Positions 32,922 through 41,663 of a stretch of 64,000 bases of DNA are shown piece after piece. The notes under the pieces are model-generated. The model searched no databases, was not told the DNA's origin, and saw only the letters and a list, made by a program, of their open reading frames with translations. The DNA lies in NCBI RefSeq assembly GCF_000620625.1, contig NZ_KK211157.1, positions 1 through 64,000 of the forward strand, given 5' to 3'. Positions within the stretch are counted from its first letter, which is position 1; each line of letters starts with the position of its first letter. This DNA is from Mycobacterium sp. URHB0044. GTDB lineage: Bacteria > Actinomycetota > Actinomycetes > Mycobacteriales > Mycobacteriaceae. The position numbers and the translations under genes are program-made.

Positions 32922-33953
32922 CTATCCGCGCAGCGGGGCGTACGCGAAGTCGGCCAGCCCGTCACGCCAGTCGATGGCGGCTCGGAAGCCGAGCACGTCG
33001 GCCGCCCTCGCGGGGTCGGCGACGATGTGGCGGACGTCGCCGCTGCGGTACTCGCCCGTGACGACGGGCGTGGCGCCGTCGCGCACCTCCCCCAGCCGGC
33101 TGGCGACCTCGATGATCGAGACCGGCCTGCCCGAACAGACGTTGAACGCCGCGAAACCCTCGGCCTCGTAGGCGACCGCCGCGACGTTGGCCGCCGCGAC
33201 GTCGTCGACGTGCACGAAGTCACGCATCTGCCCGCCGTCCTCGTAAACCCTTGGCGCCTCGCCTCTTTCGATGGCGGACCGGAAGATCGCCGCGACACCC
33301 GAATACGGCGTGTCGCGCGGCATGAACGGTCCGTACACGTTGTGGTAGCGCAGGGCGACCACCGAGCCGCCCGTCGCCTCGGCCCATGCCAGCGCGTAGT
33401 GCTCCTGCGCGGTCTTGCTCGCCGCGTACAGACTGCGCGGCCGCAGCGGCGCATCCTCGCCGACCAACCGCCACTCGAGCGGCTCCCCGCCGACCGGGCA
33501 GCGGTGCTCGAAGATGCCAGCGTCCAGGTCGGCGCGTGCACGCGGCAGCGGGTCGACGGCGCCGTGCACCGGACACTCGTAGGCGCCCTGGCCGTAGACC
33601 ACCATCGATGACGCCAGCACCAGCCGTCGGCACCCCGCGGCGAACATCTCCGCCAACAGGACCGTCGTGCCGTAGTCGTTGTGGCTGCCGTACGACGGCG
33701 CGTCGGCCGCGTCGACGCCTGCGCCCACCACCGCGGCCTGATGGCACACCACGTCGATGCCCGGCAGCAGCGTCCTCAACCTCGAGGCGTCGCGGACGTC
33801 GACCTCGAGTACGCCCTCGGGCGGGACGGACGTCGCACCGTGCGCGGCGGCCAGCATCGCGTCGACGGCGACCACGTCGTGCCCTGCGGCGGTCAGCGCC
33901 GCACACACCCGGGTGCCGATGAAGCCGGCAGCGCCCGTGACGAGAACCCTCAC
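32922..33953 (-). CDS. NAD-dependent epimerase/dehydratase (galE3-like)
   Basis: A 343-residue extended SDR: MRVLVTGAAGFIG, LVLASSMVVYGQG, YAASKTAQE (catalytic Tyr-x3-Lys) and ALRYHNVYGPFMPRDTPYSG. It is probably a nucleotide-sugar 4-epimerase or dehydratase. In position it matches, from memory, Rv0536 (galE3). GTG start at 33953, overlapping mtnP by four bases. The exact sugar is not readable. Confidence 0.84.
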   Translation of the reverse strand: MRVLVTGAAGFIGTRVCAALTAAGHDVVAVDAMLAAAHGATSVPPEGVLEVDVRDASRLRTLLPGIDVVCHQAAVVGAGVDAADAPSYGSHNDYGTTVLLAEMFAAGCRRLVLASSMVVYGQGAYECPVHGAVDPLPRARADLDAGIFEHRCPVGGEPLEWRLVGEDAPLRPRSLYAASKTAQEHYALAWAEATGGSVVALRYHNVYGPFMPRDTPYSGVAAIFRSAIERGEAPRVYEDGGQMRDFVHVDDVAAANVAAVAYEAEGFAAFNVCSGRPVSIIEVASRLGEVRDGATPVVTGEYRSGDVRHIVADPARAADVLGFRAAIDWRDGLADFAYAPLRG

Positions 33954-34726
33954 GGCAGCTCGAACGGCAGCGTCACGCCCTGGTGCGCCAGACAGTGCGT
34001 GCAGGTGCGCTCGACCGCGACCTGGTCGATGGCCTCGTGCACCAGCTTCTTGAACGGCACCAGGTTCTTCTCGAACTCCGCGAATACGTCAACGGCCGTG
34101 ACACCCGCACCGGCTTCGATGCCGGCATCCAGATCGGTCACCAATGCGATTGCCGCGTAACACATCTCGAGCTCACGGGCCAGCACCGCCTCGGGGTACC
34201 CGGTCATGTTGACCAACGTGAAGCCCTGGTTCGCGAACCACCGGCTTTCGGCGCGGGTGGAGAACCGGGGACCCTGGATCACCACCATCGTGCCGCCGTC
34301 GACGACGCCGGGCAGATCGGAGGCCGCGGCGCGAAGCGTCGGACAGTAGGGGTCGGCGAAAGCGACGTGGATGCCGCCGGAGTCGAAGTACGTGTCCGCC
34401 CTGCCGCTGGTGCGGTCGACGAGTTGATCGGGCACCACCATCGCGCCCGGCCCCAAGTCGGGGGTCAGGCTGCCGACCGCACAGGGCCCGAAGATGCGCC
34501 GCACCCCCAGGGCGCGCAGCGCCCACATGTTGGCGCGGTACGGCACGGTGTGCGGCGAGAATTCGTGGTTGACGCCGTGGCGCGGCAGGAACGCGACCTC
34601 GTGGTTACCGACGGTGCCCACGGTGATGGCCGCGCTGGGCGCGCCGTACGGGGTGTCGAGGCTGACGCTGCGCGCGTCGGGACCAAAGAACGTGTAGAAG
34701 CCGCTGCCACCGATGACTCCGAGCAT
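33950..34726 (-). CDS. mtnP: S-methyl-5'-thioadenosine phosphorylase
   Basis: A 258-residue purine-phosphorylase-fold enzyme that splits methylthioadenosine to adenine and methylthioribose 1-phosphate. It has GVIGGSGFY, FLPRHGVNHEFSPHTVPYRAN, VIQGPRFSTRAESRW, and NMTGYPEAVLARELEMCYA, the family signature. It matches Rv0535 in place and length. It is divergent from the DUF1345 gene and followed by the galE3-like gene. Confidence 0.9.
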   Translation of the reverse strand: MLGVIGGSGFYTFFGPDARSVSLDTPYGAPSAAITVGTVGNHEVAFLPRHGVNHEFSPHTVPYRANMWALRALGVRRIFGPCAVGSLTPDLGPGAMVVPDQLVDRTSGRADTYFDSGGIHVAFADPYCPTLRAAASDLPGVVDGGTMVVIQGPRFSTRAESRWFANQGFTLVNMTGYPEAVLARELEMCYAAIALVTDLDAGIEAGAGVTAVDVFAEFEKNLVPFKKLVHEAIDQVAVERTCTHCLAHQGVTLPFELP

Positions 34727-34784
34727 CCGTTCATTGTCCGGTATGGCCTGGCCGCCTCGATCACGGCTGTGTTTGACTCACGCC

Positions 34785-35432
34785 GTGGCAGTGCCCGACG
34801 CACCGATCGGCGTGCGACTCGCCGTTGCGGTGCCGCTCGGCGTCGGCGCGGCCGTCCTGGTCGGTTCGACGGTGGGGTGGCCTGCCGCACCCGCGACGGG
34901 ATGGATCGTGGGAGCCGCGGTCTATCTGACGTGGACGTGGCTGATCGTCGCGCGTCTGGACTCCGCGGGAACCCGGGCACACGCGACGAGATACTCCGAG
35001 GACGACTCGACCCCGTGGATCCTCGATCTGGCGCTCCTGGTGGCCAGCGTCGCCAGCCTTGGTGGCGTCGGGTATCTGCTCGTCGCGGGATCGACGGGCG
35101 GCGACGTCGGCGCCGCCGTCGTCGGCACCCTGAGCGTGGTGGCGGCGTGGGTGACCGTGCACACCGTCTACATGCTGCGCTACGCGCGGCTCTACTACAC
35201 CGGCGAGGAGGGCGGCATCGACTTCCACCAGACCGACGAGCCCGACTACGCCGACTTCGCGTACCTGGCCTTCACGCTCGGCATGACCTATCAGGTCTCC
35301 GACACCGACATCCGCGACCGCCCGATCCGGATGGCCGCGCTGCGCCACGCATTGCTCTCGTTCCTGCTCGGGGCGATCGTGCTCGCGATCACCATCAATC
35401 TCGTCGCGAGCCTGCTGGGCTTCGGGCACTGA
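34785..35432 (+). CDS. DUF1345 family membrane protein
   Basis: About 215 residues with five hydrophobic spans. The family motif is YADFAYLAFTLGMTYQVSDTDI, and HATRYSEDD lies in the first loop. The function of the family is unknown. The GTG at 34785 is chosen because the first span starts soon after; an ATG at 34743 is also open but would crowd the divergent mtnP start. It is followed 23 bp later by menA. Confidence 0.75.
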   Translation: MAVPDAPIGVRLAVAVPLGVGAAVLVGSTVGWPAAPATGWIVGAAVYLTWTWLIVARLDSAGTRAHATRYSEDDSTPWILDLALLVASVASLGGVGYLLVAGSTGGDVGAAVVGTLSVVAAWVTVHTVYMLRYARLYYTGEEGGIDFHQTDEPDYADFAYLAFTLGMTYQVSDTDIRDRPIRMAALRHALLSFLLGAIVLAITINLVASLLGFGH

Positions 35433-35455
35433 ACAGCGCGTGCGACGATGACCGC

Positions 35456-36328
35456 GTGGCCAGTTTCGCGCAGTGGGTAGAGGGCGCCCGCCCGCGGACG
35501 TTGCCCAACGCCATCGCGCCCGTCATCGCAGGGACCGGAGCCGCCGCATGGCTGGACTCTGCGGTGTGGTGGAAGGCGCTGCTGGCGTTGGCCGTCTCGC
35601 TGGCGTTGATCGTCGGCGTGAACTTCGCCAACGACTACTCCGACGGCATCCGCGGTACCGACGACGTGCGCGCGGGGCCGCTGCGGCTGGTGGGGTCGAG
35701 GCTGGCGACTCCGCGAGCCGTGCTGACCGCGGCGGTGGTGAGCCTCGCCGTCGGTGCTGCGGCGGGGCTGGCGCTGGCGGTGGTGAGCCAACCGTGGCTG
35801 ATCGCGGTCGGCGTCGCGTGCATCGCAGGCGCGTGGCTCTACACCGGAGGCTCGAAGCCCTACGGCTACTCGGGCCTCGGCGAGGTCGCGGTGTTCGTGT
35901 TCTTCGGCCTGGTCGCGGTGCTCGGCACGCAGTACACGCAGGCGATGCGGATCGATTGGGTGGGCGCCGCACTCGCGGTGGCGACGGGTGCATTGTCGTC
36001 AGCGGTATTGGTGGCCAACAACCTTCGCGACATTCCGACCGACAAGGAATCGGGCAAGATCACGCTCGCGGTGCGACTCGGCGATGCCCGCACCCGCCTG
36101 CTGTATCAGGCGCTGGTGGTGCTGGCGTTCGTCCTTACCCTGGTGTTGATGCTGGCGACGCCGTGGGCCGCGGTCGGTCTGGTGGCCGCGCCGTTCGCAG
36201 TGCGGGCGACGGGCCCGGTGCGCCGCGGCCTCGGCGGCAAGGAACTGATTCCCGTGCTGCGCGACACCGGCTTGACCATGTTGGTGTGGTCGGTCGCGGT
36301 GGCGGCGGCGCTGGCGTTCGGGAGCTAG
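35456..36328 (+). CDS. menA: 1,4-dihydroxy-2-naphthoate polyprenyltransferase
   Basis: A 290-residue UbiA-family enzyme that joins 1,4-dihydroxy-2-naphthoate and a polyprenyl diphosphate in menaquinone synthesis. The first Asp motif is NFANDYSDGIRGTDD, the second is DIPTDKESGK, and about eight spans are seen. It starts VASFAQWVEGARPRTLPNAIAP with GTG at 35456, as in Rv0534c. Convergent with the aminotransferase gene. Confidence 0.92.
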   Translation: MASFAQWVEGARPRTLPNAIAPVIAGTGAAAWLDSAVWWKALLALAVSLALIVGVNFANDYSDGIRGTDDVRAGPLRLVGSRLATPRAVLTAAVVSLAVGAAAGLALAVVSQPWLIAVGVACIAGAWLYTGGSKPYGYSGLGEVAVFVFFGLVAVLGTQYTQAMRIDWVGAALAVATGALSSAVLVANNLRDIPTDKESGKITLAVRLGDARTRLLYQALVVLAFVLTLVLMLATPWAAVGLVAAPFAVRATGPVRRGLGGKELIPVLRDTGLTMLVWSVAVAAALAFGS

Positions 36329-36334
36329 GCTTCA

Positions 36335-36397
36335 CGCCGAGTGTGAACATATGTTCGAAATATAGCTGAAAACTCGCACACAACTTCACATTCGGCG
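36335..36397. repeat. 13-bp inverted repeat enclosing a LexA-like palindrome
   Basis: CGCCGAGTGTGAA (36335-36347) and TTCACATTCGGCG (36385-36397) pair at 12 of 13 bases around a 37-base AT-rich loop. GAACATATGTTC (36345-36356), a 12-bp palindrome extended to GTTCGA on its right, overlaps the left arm; it matches 10 of 12 bases of the mycobacterial LexA box TCGAAC-N4-GTTCGA. It lies between two convergent genes, so it may act as a terminator rather than an operator. Confidence 0.55.
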
Positions 36398-36427
36398 GAT
36401 GGAGATTGTCAGCGCAGAGTCGACGGT

Positions 36428-37462
36428 TCAGCGCAGCGCGTCGAGCAACCGGTCGAGATCGTCGTCGGTGTTGTACACGTGAAAGCCCACCCGCACCGCA
36501 CCCACACGCACCGACGCGCGAATGCCTGCACGCTGCAACTTGTCGGCGGCATCCGGGACGGGCAGCGACACGATGGCCGAATCACTCGGCGGCAGTTCGA
36601 GTTCGGCGCGCAGCCGGTTCGCCAGCCCCACGCAGTGCGCCTCGACGGCACCCGCGTCCAGCGACGCCAGCCACGGCATCGTCAGCCCCGACCCCAGCAC
36701 CCCGAACCACGCCGGCGACGCATCGAAGCGCCGAGCATCGGCGGCCAACCGCGTCGGCAAACCGTAGATCGTCGACCACGGGTCCTCACCGGCATACCAA
36801 TTGGCCGCATGCGGCGTCATCAGGCCGGACACCCTGTCGCTCAAGGACATCCACGCCGTTCCCCGCGGCGCAAGCAACCACTTGTAGACCCCCGACGCGG
36901 TGACGTCGACCCAACGGAGGTCAAGGCGCTTCCACCCGACCGCCTGCGTCACGTCGATCACGGTCAGCGTGTCGGCGCCCGCCAGCCCGGCACGCAACGC
37001 CTCGACGTCGAGCACCGCACCGTTGGCGGACTGCACCAGGCTCACCGCCACCACGTCGTAGTCGCCGGCCGTCGTGACCAACTCCTCCGGCGTCAGCTCC
37101 GTCAGCACGACGCCGCGCTTCTCCTGCGCCGCGAAGGGGAAGGTCGTGCTGGTGAATTCGCCGGGCAGCGTGGCCACGCGGGCGCCGTCGAGAATCGCTG
37201 CCGCCACCAGACCCAGCACGGCCGACACGCTGCCGCCCATCGCCACCGACTCGACAGGCACCCCCACCAGTGCCGCGTACGCCGCGCGGCCGCGTCGCAC
37301 CGACTCGTCGAAGTCCGGGGCACTCATGGTTCCCGCCTGCCAGGCGTCGATGCACGTGCGGAGTTCGTCGACGAGAAACGTCGGCGGCAGTCCGTAGGTC
37401 GGGGAGTTCAGGAAGCCCGCGGCGCCGGTGAAGTCCGCCCCGAACGCGTGTCGCATGCTCAC
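36428..37462 (-). CDS. Class V aminotransferase-fold PLP enzyme
   Basis: A 344-residue PLP enzyme of the aminotransferase class V / cysteine desulfurase clan. VIDVTQAVGW holds the PLP-Asp, and VTASGVYKWLLAPRG the Schiff-base Lys. The reaction is unknown. A GTG at 37462 overlaps the DUF4229 gene (GTGA), with an ATG at 37456 as alternative. In M. tuberculosis this position between menA and the small membrane gene is, from memory, held by fabH. Confidence 0.82.
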   Translation of the reverse strand: MSMRHAFGADFTGAAGFLNSPTYGLPPTFLVDELRTCIDAWQAGTMSAPDFDESVRRGRAAYAALVGVPVESVAMGGSVSAVLGLVAAAILDGARVATLPGEFTSTTFPFAAQEKRGVVLTELTPEELVTTAGDYDVVAVSLVQSANGAVLDVEALRAGLAGADTLTVIDVTQAVGWKRLDLRWVDVTASGVYKWLLAPRGTAWMSLSDRVSGLMTPHAANWYAGEDPWSTIYGLPTRLAADARRFDASPAWFGVLGSGLTMPWLASLDAGAVEAHCVGLANRLRAELELPPSDSAIVSLPVPDAADKLQRAGIRASVRVGAVRVGFHVYNTDDDLDRLLDALR

Positions 37463-37791
37463 TCCGAGGACGGCTCTTCGCCACGCAACCGGGCACGCAA
37501 CTGTTCCCGGTCGGTGCGGCGCCGTTCGTCGAACACCGCCATGCTGGCCGTGGCGCGCCTGCGCAGCGGCGCGAACACCCAGATACCCAACGGCAATGCG
37601 ATGACGATCGCGAACAGCAGGGCCACCACCAACGGGAACTCGGCGATGCCCGCCAGATGCGCCACACCGAAGATCACCGCGGTCAACACCGCCACCAACA
37701 ACAGCCGCGCCAGCGCGTAGACCACCACATCCGTCAGCATCCGCGCGCCCGGCCGCCCCGTCGCCCCGCTTTTGCCCTGCTCGTCAACCAC
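37459..37791 (-). CDS. DUF4229 family membrane protein
   Basis: A 110-residue protein with two hydrophobic spans (MLTDVVVYALARLLLVAVLT, and FPLVVALLFAIVIALPLGIW) and a charged C terminus. It resembles DUF4229 and Rv0531. The GTG at 37791 is chosen because it lies shortly before the first span. It is divergent from the small gene at 37841. Confidence 0.72.
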   Translation of the reverse strand: MVDEQGKSGATGRPGARMLTDVVVYALARLLLVAVLTAVIFGVAHLAGIAEFPLVVALLFAIVIALPLGIWVFAPLRRRATASMAVFDERRRTDREQLRARLRGEEPSSE

Positions 37792-37840
37792 GGGCCCGAG
37801 CCTACCGACGACGCGTATATTCAGGACAAGGAGGTTTTGC

Positions 37841-38002
37841 GTGCAGTATCTGCTCCTCATCGTCGTCCTCGTCGGACTTGGCTACGCGGCCTGGCGTTTG
37901 ATGCGTGTCATGAACAGTCGTCCGAAGACCCGGACGATCGGACCCGACGATGATCCGGACTTTCTCCGTCGCCTCGGCCACGGAGACCCCGACGTGCGCT
38001 GA
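37841..38002 (+). CDS. Small membrane protein (Rv0530A-like)
   Basis: A 53-residue protein with one N-terminal hydrophobic segment (YLLLIVVLVGLGYAAWRL) and an acidic-basic tail. AAGGAGG stands six bases before the GTG at 37841. TATATT at 37816-37821 may be the -10. By size and position it resembles Rv0530A. The function is unknown. Confidence 0.72.
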   Translation: MQYLLLIVVLVGLGYAAWRLMRVMNSRPKTRTIGPDDDPDFLRRLGHGDPDVR

Positions 38003-38008
38003 CCCGCC

Positions 38009-39103
38009 TTAGCGGGACCCCGGGAATCCGTTCGCCACCGTCGCCGCGAGCTCGATCAGAGCGTCGCGGGTTTCCGGCTTGAGCCGGTCGAGGCTGATCT
38101 CGGCGCCTTCCTCCAGATGCGGATCGAACGGCACCGTTTGCACCGACCGGCAACGCCGTGAGAAGTGGTCCTCCACCTTGCGCATGTCGACCTTGCCCGA
38201 CCGCGGACGCACACCATTGATCACCGCGATCGAATTGCTGACCAACCGTTGATAGCCATGCGCGTCAAGCCAATCCAACGTGGCCGAGGCGCTGCGGGCC
38301 CCGTCCACCGAGCCGGAGCTGATCACGATCAGCACGTCGGCCTTGCTCAGCACTGCCGACATCGCCGAGTGCAACATGCCCGTCCCGCAGTCGGTGAGCA
38401 CCAGACTGTAGAAGCGCTCCAGTACCTCGAGAGTGCGGGTGTAGTCGTCCGAACTGAACGCCTCCGACACCGCGGGGTCGCTCTCCGACGCCAATATCTC
38501 CAGGCGGCTCGGACCCTGCGACGTGTAGTTGCGGACGTCGCTGTAGCTTTCGATGCCCTCGGCGTCGCGCAACAGATGGCGCACCGTCGACGGCGTCTCC
38601 AGCGGCACCTTCTGGCTCAGCGTGCCGAGGTCCGGGTTGGCGTCGACGGCGATCACCCGATCGCCGCGGATCGACGCGAACGTGGCACCCAGCGTCGCGG
38701 TGATCGTCGTCTTGCCGACGCCGCCCTTCAGCGACAGCAGCGCGATCCGGTAGCAGCCGCGCAGCGGCCGGTTGACCTGCGCAGTGAGGCTCTTGCGCTG
38801 AACCTCCTTGGACCCGTCGCCGAGATTGACCAGCGTGCCCGTCGCCAGGTACAGCCACCGCCGCCAACCCGCCGACGGCTTGCGCTTCGGCTGGCCGAGC
38901 AGCGCCACCGTGGACAGGTCGAGCGCCGGCGGTGGCATGACCACGTCCGGCACCGGCTCCTGCGGTGCGGGCCGAACCACCGGAAATCCGTTCGGCGGTG
39001 TCGTCGCCGTCCACTCGGGAGGCACGGTCTCCGCTGGATCCCTGAACCGCTGCTGCGCTCGGAATCCGGGCGGCTGGTCAGCCGCCGGCCCTGCGCCCGG
39101 CAC
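38009..39103 (-). CDS. MinD/ParA-like ATPase with proline-rich N terminus
   Basis: A protein of about 364 residues. The first 60 are rich in Pro, then a P-loop of the deviant Walker A kind (LLSLKGGVGKTTITAT) and VIAVDANPDLG follow, as in MinD/ParA and the EspI-like ATPases of mycobacteria. The start is uncertain: GTG at 39103 or TTG at 39112, just after the ccsB stop. It lies between ccsB and the small genes, and resembles Rv0530 in place. Its partner is not known. Confidence 0.78.
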   Translation of the reverse strand: MPGAGPAADQPPGFRAQQRFRDPAETVPPEWTATTPPNGFPVVRPAPQEPVPDVVMPPPALDLSTVALLGQPKRKPSAGWRRWLYLATGTLVNLGDGSKEVQRKSLTAQVNRPLRGCYRIALLSLKGGVGKTTITATLGATFASIRGDRVIAVDANPDLGTLSQKVPLETPSTVRHLLRDAEGIESYSDVRNYTSQGPSRLEILASESDPAVSEAFSSDDYTRTLEVLERFYSLVLTDCGTGMLHSAMSAVLSKADVLIVISSGSVDGARSASATLDWLDAHGYQRLVSNSIAVINGVRPRSGKVDMRKVEDHFSRRCRSVQTVPFDPHLEEGAEISLDRLKPETRDALIELAATVANGFPGSR

Positions 39104-39114
39104 AGGAGTCAAGA

Positions 39115-40092
39115 TCAGCCCACCCCGGCGTACGAGTGCAACCCGACGGTGACCAGGTTGATGAAGAACAGGTTGAACACCATCGCGATGAAGCCCGCGA
39201 CGTTGATCCAGGCGGACTTGCGGTCGCGCCAGCCCGCGGTCGACCGGGAGTGCAGGTAGGCGGCGTAGATCACCCAGGCGATGAACGACACCGTCTCCTT
39301 GGGATCCCAGCCCCAGTAGCGGCCCCACGCCTCCTCGGCCCAGATCGCGCCGAAGATCACGCCGAAACCGAACACCGGGAACGCGAAGATCGTCGTCCGG
39401 TACGCGATGCGATCCAGCGACTGCGCGTCGGGCAGCCGCGCCACGATGCGGGCGAGCGTGCCCTCACGGCCCGGATCACCCAACGGCGACATCTTCGCCA
39501 GGAACATGATGCTGGCCACGCCACCGACGAGGAAGACACCCGAACCCAGGCTCACCACCGAGACGTGAATCGGCAGCCAGTACGACTGCAGTGCGGGCAT
39601 CACCGGCGCGGCATTGGTGTAGAGCCAGCGTCCCGACACCGTCAGCAGGATCAGCACCGGCACCAACACGAACACCCACAGCGCCCGGTACTGCGGGCGG
39701 CGCAGCACGACGGCGGCGGCTACCAGACCCGACATGCAGGTCAGGTTGATGAACTCGTACATGTTGCCCCACGGCACCCGCATGGTGGCGACGCCGCGCA
39801 GCACGATGCAGACCGCCAGCATGGCGATCCCGACGTACACCAACGCGAGCCCGGACCGCCCGACGCGCTCGTCGATCGGGCGCTTCGGCGCGTCGACCAC
39901 GCGTCCCGGTCCGTCGGAGGCGATGGTTCCGCCGCCCGCGGCCACCAGTTCGCGCTGCTCCACGCGGCGGCCGCGGCTGTAGGCCAGTTCCACGGCGAGC
40001 AGCAGCAGCGCGATCACCAGCACCACCACCGACGAAGTGAACGCCCAGTCCGAGTACCGCGCCAGGCCGATGTCGATGTGATCGGTGTTCAC
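39115..40092 (-). CDS. ccsB: Cytochrome c biogenesis protein CcsB (CcmC/CcsA-like)
   Basis: A 325-residue multi-span membrane protein that delivers heme for cytochrome c assembly (System II). The heme-handling WWD-like motif is WGRYWGWDPKETVSFIAW, with conserved histidines nearby. It has about eight spans. GTG at 40092, with GTGA overlap with resB. It is the Rv0529 counterpart. Confidence 0.9.
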   Translation of the reverse strand: MNTDHIDIGLARYSDWAFTSSVVVLVIALLLLAVELAYSRGRRVEQRELVAAGGGTIASDGPGRVVDAPKRPIDERVGRSGLALVYVGIAMLAVCIVLRGVATMRVPWGNMYEFINLTCMSGLVAAAVVLRRPQYRALWVFVLVPVLILLTVSGRWLYTNAAPVMPALQSYWLPIHVSVVSLGSGVFLVGGVASIMFLAKMSPLGDPGREGTLARIVARLPDAQSLDRIAYRTTIFAFPVFGFGVIFGAIWAEEAWGRYWGWDPKETVSFIAWVIYAAYLHSRSTAGWRDRKSAWINVAGFIAMVFNLFFINLVTVGLHSYAGVG

Positions 40093-41663
40093 GAAGCGCC
40101 CTTCTCTTCCTTGAGCGGCTCTCGGCCCTCCAACAGCCGCCCGACGATCCGCTCGAACTCGTCGCCCCAGCCGGAGTTGTCGGTGCGCGCGAGGCCGCCC
40201 ATTTCGACGCTAACCGTACCCGGCCCGGCAGGCGTGATACGAACCCAGATTCGGCGCCGTCGGATCACCAGCGACACCAGCAGACCGGCCATCATCGTCA
40301 GCGCCGACACCAGCACCCACACCTGCGCGGGATCGTGCGAAACCTGCACGTTGATGAACGGCACGGCGCCGTCGAACCGGACCGTGGTGCCGTCGTTCAG
40401 CCGGGTCGATTCACCCTGCCTCAGGTTGACCCTGGCCTGCTTGGTCAATCTGCCCTGTTCGATGAGCCGCGAGTCGAGCGTGAACAGCGACTGGGGTCGG
40501 CCGGTGTCCAGCCCGGTGTCACCGCGGTAGACGTCGACCGCCACGGCGGGGTCGTTGAGCGCAGGGAAGCTCGACGACAGCAGCTTGCCGTCGAGCTGCT
40601 CGGTCGGCGCGAACAACCCCTGAATGGCGATCTGGTTCTTGCGGCGCTCCCCCGCATCGGGATACGTGCCGCCGGGCGGGTCGACGCGGATGACGCCCGA
40701 CGACAGCAACGTCAACGGATCGTCCGGGCGCCACTGCACGGTCGAGGTGCGGGTCTTGCCGTCGGGGAAGGTGACGGTGAACGTGGGCGCGTAACCGCGG
40801 CCCTGCAGGTAGATGCGGTCGCCGCCGAGGCGCAGCGGATGGTTCACCTCCAGCCGGTACGGCCGCCAGGTGTCGGTGTTCAGGTCTGCACCGGCCTGGT
40901 AGTCGACGTTGGCCACGAATGACAGCGCCTGACCGCTCGGCAGGTACTTCGCGTCGAAGTCGTTGACGCGCAGGCAGAGTGGATGCAGCGAAGTGCCGTC
41001 CACCGTGTTGCCCGCACGGAACGAGTCGAACGCCGCCGGGGATGCCGTGCAGAACCCGGGGCCGCCGTTCGCGATGACGATGACGTTGCCCTCGTACCCG
41101 AACAGCTTGCCGACGGCGACCGCCACCAACAGGGCCAGCAGCGAGAAGTGGAACACGATGTTGCCGAACTCGCGGAAATATCCCTTCTCGGCGGAGATTT
41201 CGACATGATCGCCTTCTTGCCGTGTGACCTTCCGCCAACCCCGCAGCCGCTGCGTGACGTCGGCCGCGACGGTGTCGACGTCACCGGGTACCTCGGCCTC
41301 GTGGTGCTTGGGCAGCCGAGCGAGGTTCCGCGGCGCCGGCACCGGCATCGCGCGCAGGCTGCGCACGTGCTCGAGCAGCCGCGGCGTCAGGCAGCCGACC
41401 AGCGAGATGAACAGCAGCACGTAGATCGAGGTGAACCAGAAGCTGGAGAACACGTCGAACGCCTGGATCCGGTCCAGCCACGGGCCGATCAACGAGTGCG
41501 CGGCGATGTACTGCTGCACCTTGGACTCGTTGAGGCTGCGCTGCGGCAGCAGGGCGCCGGGAATCGCCCCGAGCGCCAACAGGAACAGCAGCACCAGCGC
41601 CGTGCCCATCGACGTGAGCGTGCGCCAGGTGTTGCGCACCAGCGCGACCGGGGAAACGCGCAT
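40089..41663 (-). CDS. resB: Cytochrome c biogenesis protein ResB
   Basis: A 524-residue membrane protein of the ResB/Ccs1 family, partner of CcsB. Three N-terminal spans (TALVLLFLLALGAIPGALLPQ, FWFTSIYVLLFISLVGCLTP, and FHFSLLALLVAVAVGKLFG), a large extracytoplasmic domain, and a last span near the C terminus (VWVLVSALTMMAGLLVSLVI) are visible. The ATG at 41663 shares one base with the ccdA stop. Confidence 0.9.
   Translation of the reverse strand: MRVSPVALVRNTWRTLTSMGTALVLLFLLALGAIPGALLPQRSLNESKVQQYIAAHSLIGPWLDRIQAFDVFSSFWFTSIYVLLFISLVGCLTPRLLEHVRSLRAMPVPAPRNLARLPKHHEAEVPGDVDTVAADVTQRLRGWRKVTRQEGDHVEISAEKGYFREFGNIVFHFSLLALLVAVAVGKLFGYEGNVIVIANGGPGFCTASPAAFDSFRAGNTVDGTSLHPLCLRVNDFDAKYLPSGQALSFVANVDYQAGADLNTDTWRPYRLEVNHPLRLGGDRIYLQGRGYAPTFTVTFPDGKTRTSTVQWRPDDPLTLLSSGVIRVDPPGGTYPDAGERRKNQIAIQGLFAPTEQLDGKLLSSSFPALNDPAVAVDVYRGDTGLDTGRPQSLFTLDSRLIEQGRLTKQARVNLRQGESTRLNDGTTVRFDGAVPFINVQVSHDPAQVWVLVSALTMMAGLLVSLVIRRRRIWVRITPAGPGTVSVEMGGLARTDNSGWGDEFERIVGRLLEGREPLKEEKGAS

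Noticed and set aside
33983..36328. 781-codon open frame on the plus strand ending with menA
   Set aside because: Only the last 290 codons are UbiA-like; the rest is antisense to mtnP or out of frame with the DUF1345 gene.
36345..36358. LexA site as promoter operator
   Set aside because: No gene starts beside it; both neighbours end here, so it was reported as a repeat and not as an operator.
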